In this document: positions 10,294 to 20,765 of the stretch, in pieces | Position numbering within the stretch: the first letter of the stretch is position 1 | Layout of the letters: the number at the start of each line of letters is the position of its first letter | Source of the DNA: Cladorrhinum sp. PSN259 | Lineage: Eukaryota; Ascomycota; Sordariomycetes; Sordariales; Podosporaceae | NCBI GenBank assembly: GCA_033725935.1 | Contig: MU867087.1 | Coordinates: 186,001 to 250,000, forward strand | Length of the DNA stretch: 64,000 bases | Reading direction: 5' to 3' | The notes under the pieces: generated by a model | Databases searched by the model: none | What the model was told of the DNA's origin: nothing | What the model saw: only the letters and a program-made list of their open reading frames with translations | Program-made: the position numbers and the translations under genes

Positions 10294-12325
10294 TTTGTGA
10301 CAAGTATGGTCCAGACAGATGATGTGTTGTGTTCTTTGTAGAAGGTGGAAGTTGCAGCAGTGTCAGGTGGCGGTGGGTTCTCGTGCGGTTTTATGATCAG
10401 CAATGAGGGAGGGATGCGAAAGAGGGGAAAATCAGTTCCTGCCGCATGTCATGTATGGTCAATCGGAAGGCTGTCTCACTCGCGATTGAGCATAGTACAG
10501 TACATAGCATCCATTTTCACTTGTGCATGCAGCCGCCCGGTTTCACTTTCCAACAGTGCCGAGTCCTCCTCCCAATTTAAATGATGTGCATGCAAGGTAT
10601 TCATGATTGCAATCATACTTTTCATTCATGAACCAGACTTGCACGCAACCGTGCGGTGACTATCCTGTCCCTCATGTCCATTTCAGGAGTCAACAGATGC
10701 ATCCAGACAACAGCCGCACTGAGAAGTGAGGGCCTTCCCACACCAGATCCAGCGAATTGCAGGTACCTGTCCCTTTTAGTCTACTTAAATGGGCGTGTTG
10801 CTTAAGCTATCCAAGGGGCACCCACGCGCCAGACTAATAATCTGACTTACCGAAGTTCGGTGTCACTCCCCCTCACGGTGGCTGCTGGCGGTTTTGGACA
10901 TTATACAACGGCTTCAACGTTAACCTCATCGACTCCCCCGACTTCAACATCGACTAGTGCGACTTCTCGACGCACCAGACCTACCCTGCGACTACGGCGC
11001 TGCAGCTAACCACCGGCTTATAACACTAATCGGATCAAACAGTATGCCGTCGGCCTGCCGCAACTCATTGATGGCGTTGCCTGTCGGGGCACGTATCTAG
11101 ACGCATATAGTATATTGTTTCCCTCTCACATTCCTTATTGCTGGACTATTTAAATCTCGTCGGATTAGTAACTTTATGTTTGTATGAATGCTGATACTGG
11201 TACATGAAAACAAAGCACGTGCTTTGCAAACGGGACGTACCTTAGGAATTGTTGTAATAGGTACTGCGTTGCTGATTTGTGTCGGCCTTATCGGTTTGTT
11301 TGATGGAGACTTGCATAATCTAATGAGCTCCGAAGGGGATGGTTAGAGTTTGGCGGCACGGTTAGGTTTATTTAAGAGGTCTTTTTGATGGTTTGATGAT
11401 GAAGTGATATAATGCCTGAGAATAAATGGAAAGGGGATAAAGAAGACTGGGGTTATATGCCGGTTTATGGAAAGAAGACTTGAGACGGGATAAGAGTGTT
11501 GGTAAAGACTGTTGGGCCTTCGTAGTATGATTCAGAAATTCTACCACAGTAGTCACTAATTATGATGAGAATCTTAGATTTCCAAGTTCGTGCTCTATTA
11601 AGTCTATTGCACGAAAACTGGCCCATCTCTTTCGGCCAGCAGACAAAAAAAAAAAGAAAATAACGAGATCAGATCCTAGATCAGTTCGGTTAATGATCGA
11701 ATTATCGGAAATGCGCAAACTTCTTTCAATGATGCTGCATGTGATTGTCAGCCTGGTTTTACATGCGCGGCCCTCAGGTCTACGCAGCTGCGATGATACC
11801 GCAAGCCTGAGCCGATTGCCCATGTCATGGATCACAATTTGTCGGGTGGCTCGGAAGCTGGGTCCCCACTCACAGCTTACACTCACTCAGACCGAAGCTA
11901 TGAATCCTCCATCGGTTTTTTATCGGGTCTTGGGAGTAATCAAAGGAACTATTTTCGCGGTCGCCTCTCCAAGTCCGAGTCCTAACATATAGCTATAACT
12001 TTTCGTCAGCCGCATCCTCTCGCACTTTCACCGAACAGAGCAGGTTTGTGATCAGCTTCCTTTCCGGAGGCAGGTCAGATGCCTAGATTTATGCTCTTAT
12101 TTTAGTTTAACGGCCAAATTTTGTTAATTATGTCCGTTTTCAGAAAGCAATTATCTAGGCTGCGCCTCCTCAGCCGACATTGCGACTCTTAGCTCTTGAA
12201 CGCTACACAGAGGGTACAAAGTATTAAAGACGGGTGCTGCTAGGCTCCAGCAGGACTTGGACTTTGGATGATATCTTTCGGTCAACTTGTCAAATTATAT
12301 CAACATAGAGTACCAACAACACACC
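10294..12325. other. gene-free stretch with decayed coding-like sequence
   Basis: 2.0 kb without an intact gene. At about 10846-11023 a plus-strand frame reads coherently (FGVTPPHGG, FWTLYNGFNVNLIDSPDF) but is interrupted by TAG and ended by TAA, which suggests a small relic of an unidentified gene. The rest is AT-rich, with no recognised element. Confidence 0.4.
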
Positions 12326-13651
12326 ATGGCCGCCGCCGACGCTGAGCACGAGCAGAAAAAGACAATGCGCGCCGTTGTCTGGGAGGGCAAGCTCTTTGAA
12401 GTCGCCGTGCGCGACGTGCCGCGGCCGACGATCCGCATGCCCGAGGACGCCATTGTGCGCATCACGTCGACAGCCATCTGCGGCTCTGAGATGCACACGT
12501 ACCGCGGGTACTGGGGCAGCAACACCCCTCCGTGGGTGCTGGGCCACGAGGCGGTCGGCGTAGTCGTTGAAGTGGGCAGCGCTACGGAGCAGTTCAAGGT
12601 CGGCGACCGCGTCTTGATCCCCGCCGGGTCTAATGAGGGTTTCTACTCGGTCGCGTCGACTGTTGTGCCAAGCATCCCAATGTACGGAAGCGGGCCGGAT
12701 ATTTCGGAGCTGGACGGCTGCCAGGCTGAGTATGTTCGTGTCGCGTACGCCGACGACTCGCTGGTGGCTATTCCCGACGACTTCTCGTCGGATCTGCAAT
12801 GGCTCTTTCTCTCCGATATCTTCCCGACGGGCTGGGCCGGACTTGACTTTGCCGGCTTCCAGGCTGGTGACTCGGTTGCCGTTTTTGGACTAGGACCTAT
12901 GGGTCTCATGTGTGTCTACGCAGCTAAGCTGCGCGGCGCCTCCGAAATCTTTGCCGTCGACCACGTGCGTATGCGCCTCGACAAAGCCGCCTCGCTCGGA
13001 GCCATTCCAATCGACTTCTCCGAGCCAGGCAAAAGCCCGAGCGAACAGATCCTGGAGCGCCGGCCCTCGGGCGTCATGCGCGTCGTCGACTGCGTCGGCT
13101 ACGAGGCGCTCAACCAGCGCCTCCGCCTACAGCAAAACTACGTCATCAACGAGGCCATCCGCGTCGCCTCGGTCGGCGGCGGCGTCGGTATACCGGGTCT
13201 CTACACAACTAACCATACATCCAAGGGCGCGCCGCGTGGCGGCGACATGGACCCCATCATCGGGGTAGACATGTCGACGGCTTGGGCCAAGAGCCTGACA
13301 CTCCGCGGCGGCATCATGCCCATTTACGAGCTGCTGCCGCGGCTGTTTGAGCTGGTCCGCACCGGCCGCGCTCGACTCGACTTTGTCGTATCGGCGCAGA
13401 TGAGCATCGAGGATGCGGCGCGGGCGTACCAGCGCTTTGACAACAAGCTCGAGACTAAAGTCGTCTTTCACTTCCCGTGGGCGAGAGAAAGCGTAGCTGC
13501 CGGTACGGTCTCGCCGTCAGCTGGCTTAAGGATCGAGGGCAAAGGGACAGGCAACGGTTCGATAGAGCAGATAGCCGTCGATGCTAATTGCGTAAATGCT
13601 CATGGGATCGATGGCCATACAGCTGCGCGTACTGCAAGGCTTTCTTTGTAA
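12326..13651 (+). CDS. medium-chain zinc-type alcohol dehydrogenase, formaldehyde-dehydrogenase-like
   Basis: Intronless, 441 aa from an ATG in a strong CACCATGG context; an upstream extension would need a TTG start. It has the GroES-like N-terminal domain with catalytic-zinc residues Cys52 (ICGSEMH) and His73-Glu74 (LGHEAVG), then the Rossmann motif GLGPMG. The family resemblance is to glutathione-independent formaldehyde dehydrogenase-like and threonine-dehydrogenase-like enzymes. The lobe that normally holds four structural-zinc cysteines reads AGSNEGFYSVASTV and has none. The C-terminus runs about 40 residues past the usual end (after VVFHFPW) into Gly/Ser-rich sequence. The gene is GC-rich and lies between AT-rich relics. 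Confidence 0.88.
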   Translation: MAAADAEHEQKKTMRAVVWEGKLFEVAVRDVPRPTIRMPEDAIVRITSTAICGSEMHTYRGYWGSNTPPWVLGHEAVGVVVEVGSATEQFKVGDRVLIPAGSNEGFYSVASTVVPSIPMYGSGPDISELDGCQAEYVRVAYADDSLVAIPDDFSSDLQWLFLSDIFPTGWAGLDFAGFQAGDSVAVFGLGPMGLMCVYAAKLRGASEIFAVDHVRMRLDKAASLGAIPIDFSEPGKSPSEQILERRPSGVMRVVDCVGYEALNQRLRLQQNYVINEAIRVASVGGGVGIPGLYTTNHTSKGAPRGGDMDPIIGVDMSTAWAKSLTLRGGIMPIYELLPRLFELVRTGRARLDFVVSAQMSIEDAARAYQRFDNKLETKVVFHFPWARESVAAGTVSPSAGLRIEGKGTGNGSIEQIAVDANCVNAHGIDGHTAARTARLSL

Positions 13652-15355
13652 GATTCATACAGCCCCATTTCGGAAGTGATGCCAATGAAGCTAACAACAT
13701 CGCAGACATAACAGTCGCCGTCGACCATTCAAAGTTTAGTTATAGCGCGGAATGGCCGAAGGGGTCGATCTCTCTTATAGAAGGATACAGACATCCTTAA
13801 TCGATGTGTCTATCTTATATTCGTCCGGTCCGAGCCCCCGACCGGCGACGGATCTAAACCCCGACCCCAGGATACCGCTCTTTCTTATACCAGCACTTTC
13901 AGATAGTCCAATAGTTTTATGCAATAGTCTTGGTTTCTTATCGACCTATCCGAGAACTGTCTCGGCTCCATTTTGTAAATGTAACAGTCCCTCTCCCCCG
14001 TCTTAAGGTAAATACTACCTCCTACCTAGGTATAATTCATGCCTATTCTTGCTTAGTAGTACATGAAGTGTTACACCCCGTGCAAACCTCCCCGCACACG
14101 GACTACAATGCAGGGCATTACGTGGTCAACAGCCAATCATTGGGCCCGGGATGAGAGGACCCATAAATCCCAGTTCAGCCAATCAAGAAGTGCCTGCTCT
14201 GCCCGGTGCCAAGCACAGCGAGCACAGCGAGCAAGGTACGAAATACTTGGGAAAACATATGTAGATGGCTTCACTATAAGTAGGGGGAGTGCTGGGCACT
14301 TCCTATCGTGAGGACTTGGTTCCTTACGCAAGCAATATTACGTTTACTTGTTTACAATATATATAGCGATACTTTATAAAGTAACCTATTGTTAATAGTA
14401 ATTGATACCGTCTAAGAGCGTCCTATAACCTTCGATTACCCAATCATCTTACCCAGGCGTACTGCCTTGCAGTCTGTATCCTATCCGGTGCAGGTTGTAA
14501 CATAGATCCCTCGCCTAATAATTAGCTATTAAACGCATAATGCCTTACGTTATGGTCCGTGCTGGGGAAACTTCGCACGGGGCATAAAAACACGGGAGCG
14601 GTGACATTATTGCTCGTTAGAGGTCCTGTGGGGGGTAGATCGCCAGAAGATTATTGACGTTTTTCTTTGCTCGGTGAAGGACTCTGTGCCGATCATGGTC
14701 AGTATGGAAAATTGCGGCTGGTAAGTCTAATTGCCCCTACTAGTATGATTCGCGCAACAGAGATTAGACTAATTTGGTGTGCTGATTCGTTACTCAGTAA
14801 TTCTCATAGCAAGTATCCCGACGGCGGGCACGAGCACACTTTAGGATCGCATGATCGAGGCTTTTTCTACGACTATTTATTCAGGGGACTGGCATTCAAG
14901 CGCTGTGTAGGATGACCAGAGCTTCTAATTTCGAAAGCAATTTCAATCTCAATGTGTACACTTTGCTGTCCTCTGTCGTCACTAAAAATGGAGCGCATGA
15001 ATTCCCACCGATATTTGATGTGAATATGGGGATTTCTTTTCCTAAACCCACCTCATTTTCACCATCGCAAACCTTGCTTGGATGAACTGGCAGCTTAGCC
15101 TTCTTAAATAGGAAAAGCCGATGTCGATCACCCTGCATTCCACCCAATCACCGTCCTACCTTGTGACTTTTTAGAACGCACTATTGAATAAAACAGGATC
15201 TTAGTCTGGCTCCAATCCTCGCCTCCTCGGTTCTCGGTAAAGGATCATTTAAGTTTTTAAACTCAAGAATTTCCTTGAAGCCAAGTAACCTTTTCAACTC
15301 CCCTTCAACACCAAAACATTCCATCTAGAATCATCATCATCATCATCATCACAAA
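13652..15355. other. gene-free stretch with LTR relic
   Basis: 1.7 kb without a supported gene. It holds a decayed solo LTR (14069-14502). The 3' end is the promoter and leader of the next gene, with a (CAT/ATC)n run just before its ATG. Confidence 0.5.
14069..14502 (+). mobile_element. solo LTR, decayed copy (family shared with 59587 and 60740)
   Basis: 434 bp bounded by TGTTAC and GTAACA, aligning over its length with the two LTRs near 60 kb (for example CTTCACTATAAG, GTGAGGACTTGGTTCC, GCGTACTGCCTTGCAGTCTG). Many differences are C-to-T or G-to-A, consistent with RIP. The five flanking bases (TGAAG and TAGAT) do not match, so no target-site duplication is visible. No internal retrotransposon genes lie nearby. 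Confidence 0.88.
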
Positions 15356-16258
15356 ATGGCAGCAACAACAACCATAACCGTGCCCCATCTGGGAGGCATC
15401 AAAGCAGGCTACCGCCTCTCCTCCCCATTCAAACCATCCCTGCCCACTACGGTCCTCATAAACTCCATGTGCACCACCGTCTCCCTCTACAACACCCAAT
15501 TTGCTTCCACCTCGCTCCAAAAAGCTACCAACCTCCTCGCCATCGAACCCCTGGGCCATGGCGCCACCTCGTGCACCTCAGAGCACTTTACGTACTGGGA
15601 CTCGGCCATCATGGCAATCCAAGTGCTCGACGCCCTCAAAATCGACAAGGCCTTTGCTGTCGGAACCAGTCAGGGCGGCTGGATCGTAACCAGAATGGCG
15701 CTTTTGGCTCCTGAGAGGATCGTCGGCATCCTCCCCCTCGGCACATCCATGGACTCGGAGTCTGCCGACTCCCGCACAAAGGGAGCCTGGGACCCCTTGA
15801 CTCAGCTCAAACCATTCCTCGACAAGTGGACTTCCCCCGTTCCCACACCGGAGTTTGTGGTCGACGAAGTCTGGCGCGGAATGGTTGCATCCCTCGGTTT
15901 CGACACCGGGGGAGGGGTCCCGGCCGACCTGCTCAGCTTCTGGGATGAGACGCTAAAAGATGTGTACAAAGGTGATGAAGGCCGGAAAAAAGTTCGAATG
16001 GCGCTGATAAATTTGCTGGAGAGGGATGGGTTATTGTTGAGGTTGGGCGATGTCAAGTGTCCTGTTTACTGGCTGCAGGGACTGCAGGATCCCGTTTTTG
16101 GGACTCAGCTCCCGAAGGAGCAGATCGAGTTGTTCACGGGATCGGTCGAGGCCAAGTTGACGGTTTTGGACGGTGGGAGTCACTACTTGAACGCTACCAA
16201 GCCGCAGGAGGTTGAGGATGCGTTGGTTGAGATGATTGAAAAGTACTGGAAGAAGTAG
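15356..16258 (+). CDS. alpha/beta hydrolase fold protein
   Basis: Intronless, 300 aa; ATG at 15356 in an ACAAAATGG context, directly after an ATC/CAT repeat in the leader. Nucleophile elbow GTSQGG (Ser105), with an acid-loop Asp in GLQDPVFG and the catalytic His in GGSHYLN near the C-terminus. The order and spacing fit prolyl-aminopeptidase or epoxide-hydrolase-like fungal hydrolases. No signal peptide. Only the left-end hydrolase shares the fold; they are not close copies. Substrate unknown. Confidence 0.9.
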   Translation: MAATTTITVPHLGGIKAGYRLSSPFKPSLPTTVLINSMCTTVSLYNTQFASTSLQKATNLLAIEPLGHGATSCTSEHFTYWDSAIMAIQVLDALKIDKAFAVGTSQGGWIVTRMALLAPERIVGILPLGTSMDSESADSRTKGAWDPLTQLKPFLDKWTSPVPTPEFVVDEVWRGMVASLGFDTGGGVPADLLSFWDETLKDVYKGDEGRKKVRMALINLLERDGLLLRLGDVKCPVYWLQGLQDPVFGTQLPKEQIELFTGSVEAKLTVLDGGSHYLNATKPQEVEDALVEMIEKYWKK

Positions 16259-16599
16259 TCGATATGAAAGAAAAGATTTTGGTCTGGGGTTGTCAACACC
16301 TGACGTTGGGAAAACTGTGGACAATGATTCATGACGACTCGGTGCCATGCTTCCCTTTGGGCAATGATGCAATGACAACTTTGTGGCCAGCAATTTCCCC
16401 CAATGCGTACCGATTGTCATTCATGCGTGCCTATTCAACACTCTCTGCCCACCCAAGACTAGAACATTTGAAACAAAAAATAATAATTTAAAATTGAAAG
16501 ACCCAAACAAAGGGCAGATAATTTACCCAAACCATCAAAAAAAAACTCTGAAAAATACCCTTTCCCTTTCCTCACCCGTGCCCTTTTTATAACCCACCC
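16259..16599. other. convergent intergenic stretch
   Basis: 341 bp between convergent gene ends; A-rich 3' UTR-like sequence at 16470-16560. Nothing else is recognised. Confidence 0.4.
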
Positions 16600-18173
16600 C
16601 TATTTCCTACCACCACCACTCAAACTCTTCACAACCCCCTCCACCTCCTCCAGTCCCTTTCCCCTAATACCAAAACCCTTATACTCCCTCACGGCCCTCT
16701 CGAACCACCCTTTAGCATCCTCAGTCCTCGCAGCAGCCAGACACAACCGGCCCATAACCTCGTAGTAATCGCCCAGATGCGGATTCATTCTTTCCGCCTC
16801 CAACAAATCAATCAACTCTTGATTCATTTTAATGGCGGCGTCAAAGTCGCCCTTGTCGACCGCTTTGAGCACTTTGGGACCGACGAGGTCGATTTCTCTC
16901 CGGCGGGCGTCGGATGCCTCGAGGAGGGGAGGAGAGGAGGAGCAGAGGGAGCAGGTGCAGGAGAAGCCCCACTGGGCGAGGAGGCGGGATTGGCGGGGTT
17001 GGGAGGGGAGGTTGTGTGCTACGTCTTTTTGGGGGGTTAGTATATGAGATAAATAGGTAGGACATGGTGCAAAGGGGTGCATGAATTCTTGGGAAGAGTG
17101 AGGAAGTAGTAGGGAAGGGAAAATAAAATAAAAACAGGGTAGGTAGTGGTGCAATGGAAAAGGAGAGAGACAAACAGCTAATTGTGATTTCCTCTCCCGG
17201 CAAAATGTCCCGGAAGGCAGTGACGGCGTTTGAGAGGTCGGTCGAGTTGAATTTGGTCATGGCGCTGTTTTTTTGTTGTTGTTTATATTAGCCCCTGAAA
17301 CTCCCTAACCCGCGCGCGGATTTAGTTGCATCAAAACTCACCTGGGTTTGCACGCGTGGTTCATTCTCTAAAACAAAACAAAACGCCACCATATTAGTTT
17401 TCTCTCTACTAGCATACGTGAAAGGGGACCAATGCAGTCTGGTGACCTACCGCAATATCAGGAAACAGCGCCATGAACCCTCTCCCCCCAATCTCAACGT
17501 TGAACGAGTTCGTGCGCATCACGTCCTCGGCCACGGGAGTCTCGTCCGGCGTCGGGCTGCTCCTCGCCAGTCCCAAAACTCTGTTTGGGTTAGGAAGTCT
17601 GTTCATCGCCTGCTCCAATAGCTCTCTGCCTTGTGCCATCTTCATCTTGCGAGGCAACTCCACGTCTGCGAGCAGCATCGCGTAATCGAGCATCAAGACT
17701 TTACCTCGTTGGATCTTGCGGGTCGCAACGAGGCCGAGGCCTTTGTTTTCGATCTGGCGGACTTCATAGGGAGGAGTTTCAGGGAGAGTGGCGTGCGGTG
17801 GGAGTTTGGCGGAAAGAATAGAGGCGATTGAGGGGATGATGGACGTCTCGTTGGAACCGACCAAAGGTTTCGAGGTGATGACGCTGATTCCCCTTGAAGG
17901 TCCCTGAAATGTGGTCGATGTAAAGACGCAGTACGGTGTTGAGTCTGCACAAAAGGGGGCAAGCGTCCAGGGACTGTCCCCTGGTATCTCGTCATTGTTC
18001 ATGTTGGGTGAGGGGACAACGCATGTGGGTATCGAAGCGTGAGCTAATGGGCCGGGAAGACAGCCGGTCCATTGGATTTGTTTTTGAGCCTGGTCGTGTG
18101 GGACTTGGTTTGCAGAAGCTGCAGCGACAAGACTTGCAGCGAGGGCTGCTCGTGATATTGGAGAAAAGCACAT
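16600..18173 (-). CDS. SET-domain protein with predicted signal peptide
   Basis: CDS complement(join(16600..17024,17176..17264,17342..17367,17451..18173)), 420 aa; all four exons keep frame, including a 26-nt micro-exon. The start chosen at 18173 gives MCFSPISRAALAASLVAAASA, a good signal peptide; an earlier in-frame Met would bury it. The SET core starts near residue 155 (NKGLGLVATRKI), has the conserved RMNHACKP (242-249; the usual NHxCxPN pattern with Ala/Ser changes), then GEEITISY (273-280). Post-SET cysteines follow in WGFSCTCSLC, with a helical tail. The TACTAAC branch motif before exon 4 is visible. SET proteins methylate lysines, normally in nucleus or cytosol; the signal peptide makes the location of this one unclear. 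Confidence 0.85.
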
Positions 18174-19604
18174 TTTGAAGACGCGAATTTTGGATTTCAC
18201 AACCACACGACAACTAAAAGTGAGAATATTCTCTGCATTTTGACTATCGACGTGAATGGCATGTAAATATTCAAATATCTGTCCTTGGGCATTTCTCTTA
18301 CGGAATACGCACTCAACCAACCCACTTTTTCCTTGTTACAAAGTCTTGGTTTCTGTCTTGCCCTGCCCAGCCCGTCTTGTTTGTCTGAGGTTGAGACGGG
18401 TGGCCGAGGGCTCTTAAGACTTATCCGCGGTAGCGATTCCCGCTGATCAGCGCATTTCGTGCCTTTCGGGCCTTGGACTGGTGGGCCGGATCTTGCGGCA
18501 GCTTGCCAAGGGGCTCGGCGATGCTCGGCGTCATGGATCACGTTTGTCAGAGAAAATGCGGATATATACGGAGCGAGTTTTTATGGTCTTGGAAGAGGGA
18601 TTTGAACTGTCATCCTCCTGTCACCAGCGGGCGCTATGCCGCTTTTATCACTGACAACAGGGCTCCATGCCGAAGCTTGTGGTGTTGCTGTTGAAAGCTT
18701 GACGTTACCCCATGCCGCAGACTACAAGGTTACCTTGAGCTTTCACCACTATGCACCTCTCGACTACGAGTAAGAGACTCAGCTAAATGACCAAACCGCC
18801 GCAATCAACACCTCAAAGCATAGAATCGCGATAAGACGAATCGTGACTGAGGCGCTTGGAGTTGACCGTCACTCGCCCTCGCGCCACTCAGCCCCCTACG
18901 TAATACAGCACTATCCGGCAAGCATCAGGCTAAAAGCAACTCGCCGTCTCCCGCCGCACGGCTCACGATCCCGGTTCTCAAAACCCTTCGCCAAACTCCA
19001 TGTTGATGATCGCCACATCAGAAAATCTGTATTTTACCGGCTTGGGGTTGGGCTTCGTTATTGCCTCTCATCTCGATGAATTCCATGGCCCTGGGATTTG
19101 GGCGGGTGACGTTCGAGATTGATAGGTCCTCGTCGATCCCTCGGAAGCTGTCACCGAGCCAGACAAAAATACATATACCCGATAAGGTCCCAAGACAATT
19201 TCCCCAGATTTTACCCCACAGCTGCCAACGCGTTCATGGAACCTGGGGAATTCTTCCAAAGGTGCCAAGTGGTGCCAAGTGATGCCGGTACTTACCCATC
19301 CCTTTCTCCGTATATTGAGTTCTACCAAGGTGCTGTGTGAGTCGCGCGGATATTCACGATATGGTATCACATGGCGAATTGTGAGATTTTTTTTTCTTTT
19401 CCTTGGATGGCGAGGTTCGGGTTGATGGGCTCAGGCAATGTTGGATGGGCAGCATTTCGTGATATTGTTGCGCGCGTCTGTGTGGTGGTGGTGTATCGTG
19501 TATAAAGGCAGGGAGTAGCCCGCCCCAATCAGCCAGCTAAGATCAGCAGTAGCTTCATCCATCAAGTGTTTGCTCCATCACCCATCACATCTCAAACGTC
19601 CAAC
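18174..19604. promoter_or_regulatory. divergent promoter region upstream of the GH11 xylanase
   Basis: 1.4 kb between the SET and xylanase starts. GGCTAAA at 18928-18934 matches the published XlnR/Xyr1 consensus. CTGGGG at 19243-19248 and reverse-strand matches near 19202 and 19214 fit the CreA SYGGRG pattern. TATAAAG at 19501-19507 lies 98 bp before the xylanase ATG. Short motifs occur by chance, so only the TATA box is fairly confident. Confidence 0.45.
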
Positions 19605-20328
19605 ATGGTCTCGTTCACCTCCATCTTCACGGCCCTTGCCGCCGCCGCCGCCGTTGTGGCCAGCCCCCTCGAGCTGATGAGCCGTGGCATTCAACCCGGC
19701 ACGGGCACCCACAACGGCTTCTTTTATTCTTACTGGACCGACAACAAGGGCACCGTCGACTTCACCAACGGGCCCAGGGGCTCCTACAAGGTCTCGTGGA
19801 GAAACGTCAACAACTGGGTCGGCGGCAAGGGCTGGAATCCCGGTCCCTCAAGGAAGATTGCGTACAACGGCACCTGGAACAACTACAACGTCAACTCTTG
19901 TGAGTTTTATTTTTGTGTTTGGTCTCCCGCAATCTGTGCTCTGCTAACATTGTTGCTACAAAGATCTCGCTCTGTACGGTTGGACCACCAACCCCCTTGT
20001 CGAGTACTACATCGTCGAAGCGTACGGCACGTACAACCCCAGCGCGGGCACCACCAAGTTCCGCACTCTTGAGTCTGACGGCGGCACCTACGATGTCTAC
20101 CGCACCCGCCGCGTCAACCAGCCTTCGATCCAGGGTACCGCCACGTTTGATCAGTACTGGTCCGTCCGTCAGGCCAAGCGCGTCGGCGGCACCATCACCG
20201 TACAGAACCACTTTGACGCCTGGACTTCTTCTGGCCTGAAGTTGGGCAACTGGAACTACATGATCATGGCTACCGAGGGCTACCAAAGCTCCGGGTCTTC
20301 CGAGATTGAGGTCAGGGAGATCAATTAA
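19605..20328 (+). CDS. GH11 endo-1,4-beta-xylanase, secreted
   Basis: CDS join(19605..19899,19964..20328), 219 aa; a 64-nt GTGAGT...AAAG intron splits a Tyr codon. A signal peptide (MVSFTSIFTALAAAAAVVAS) and short propeptide precede a complete GH11 jelly-roll domain. The catalytic nucleophile is Glu112 in NPLVEYYIVE and the acid/base is Glu203 in MATEGYQSSGSS. Substrate-cleft signatures YSYWTD, NNWVGGKGW and YLALYGW are all present. No carbohydrate-binding module follows. It hydrolyses internal beta-1,4 bonds of xylan outside the cell. Upstream motifs suggest XlnR induction and CreA repression (inference). Confidence 0.97.
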
Positions 20329-20594
20329 ACTTGGAATAACAACACTCTCAAGGGATTTTCAGGGGTTTTGTAAATATTGAAGTCGGGGTATACAGATTGT
20401 ACAGTACATGTATCAAGAACCGACGATAGCCCGCGGAATTCACTCGAGTTGACTTGTTTTCATTGCAACTGCACTTTTATTGTACACAGGTAGTGTCGCT
20501 TTGTATAAGCGCCTTGTGGCTTGGCCTAGTATCTGCTCCCATTAATAGGACCGGCTAAATATAAACCGGCCGACAAGACAGACTCCCTGTCAGC

Positions 20595-20765
20595 TTACCA
20601 ACCACCGTCATCCTCTTTAGTACATGTATCCAACTCATTGGCTTCCTCGCCAAGAGTAGTCTCGCTCTCCCCGTCCGAGCAATCGTCATAATCATAATCA
20701 TTGTCCCCGTGAGACTGGTTCTCCGAGTCGTTAGACTCATCTTCGCCATCCTTTTCCACTTCACA
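20595..20765 (-). other. in-frame acidic reading-frame extension beyond TAG
   Basis: Immediately after the TAG at 20766-20768 the same frame stays open for 56 codons to a TAA at 20595-20597. The translated stretch is dominated by Asp/Glu/Ser (for example KDGEDESNDSENQ, GDNDYDYDDCSDG), matching the acidic character just before the stop. This suggests recent nonsense truncation or stop readthrough rather than random 3' UTR. Confidence 0.6.

Noticed and set aside
18595..18690. tRNA-like sequence on the minus strand (TTCAAATC T-loop look-alike)
   Set aside because: The T-stem has mismatches, no complementary acceptor stem is found at the expected distance, and no clean anticodon arm forms.
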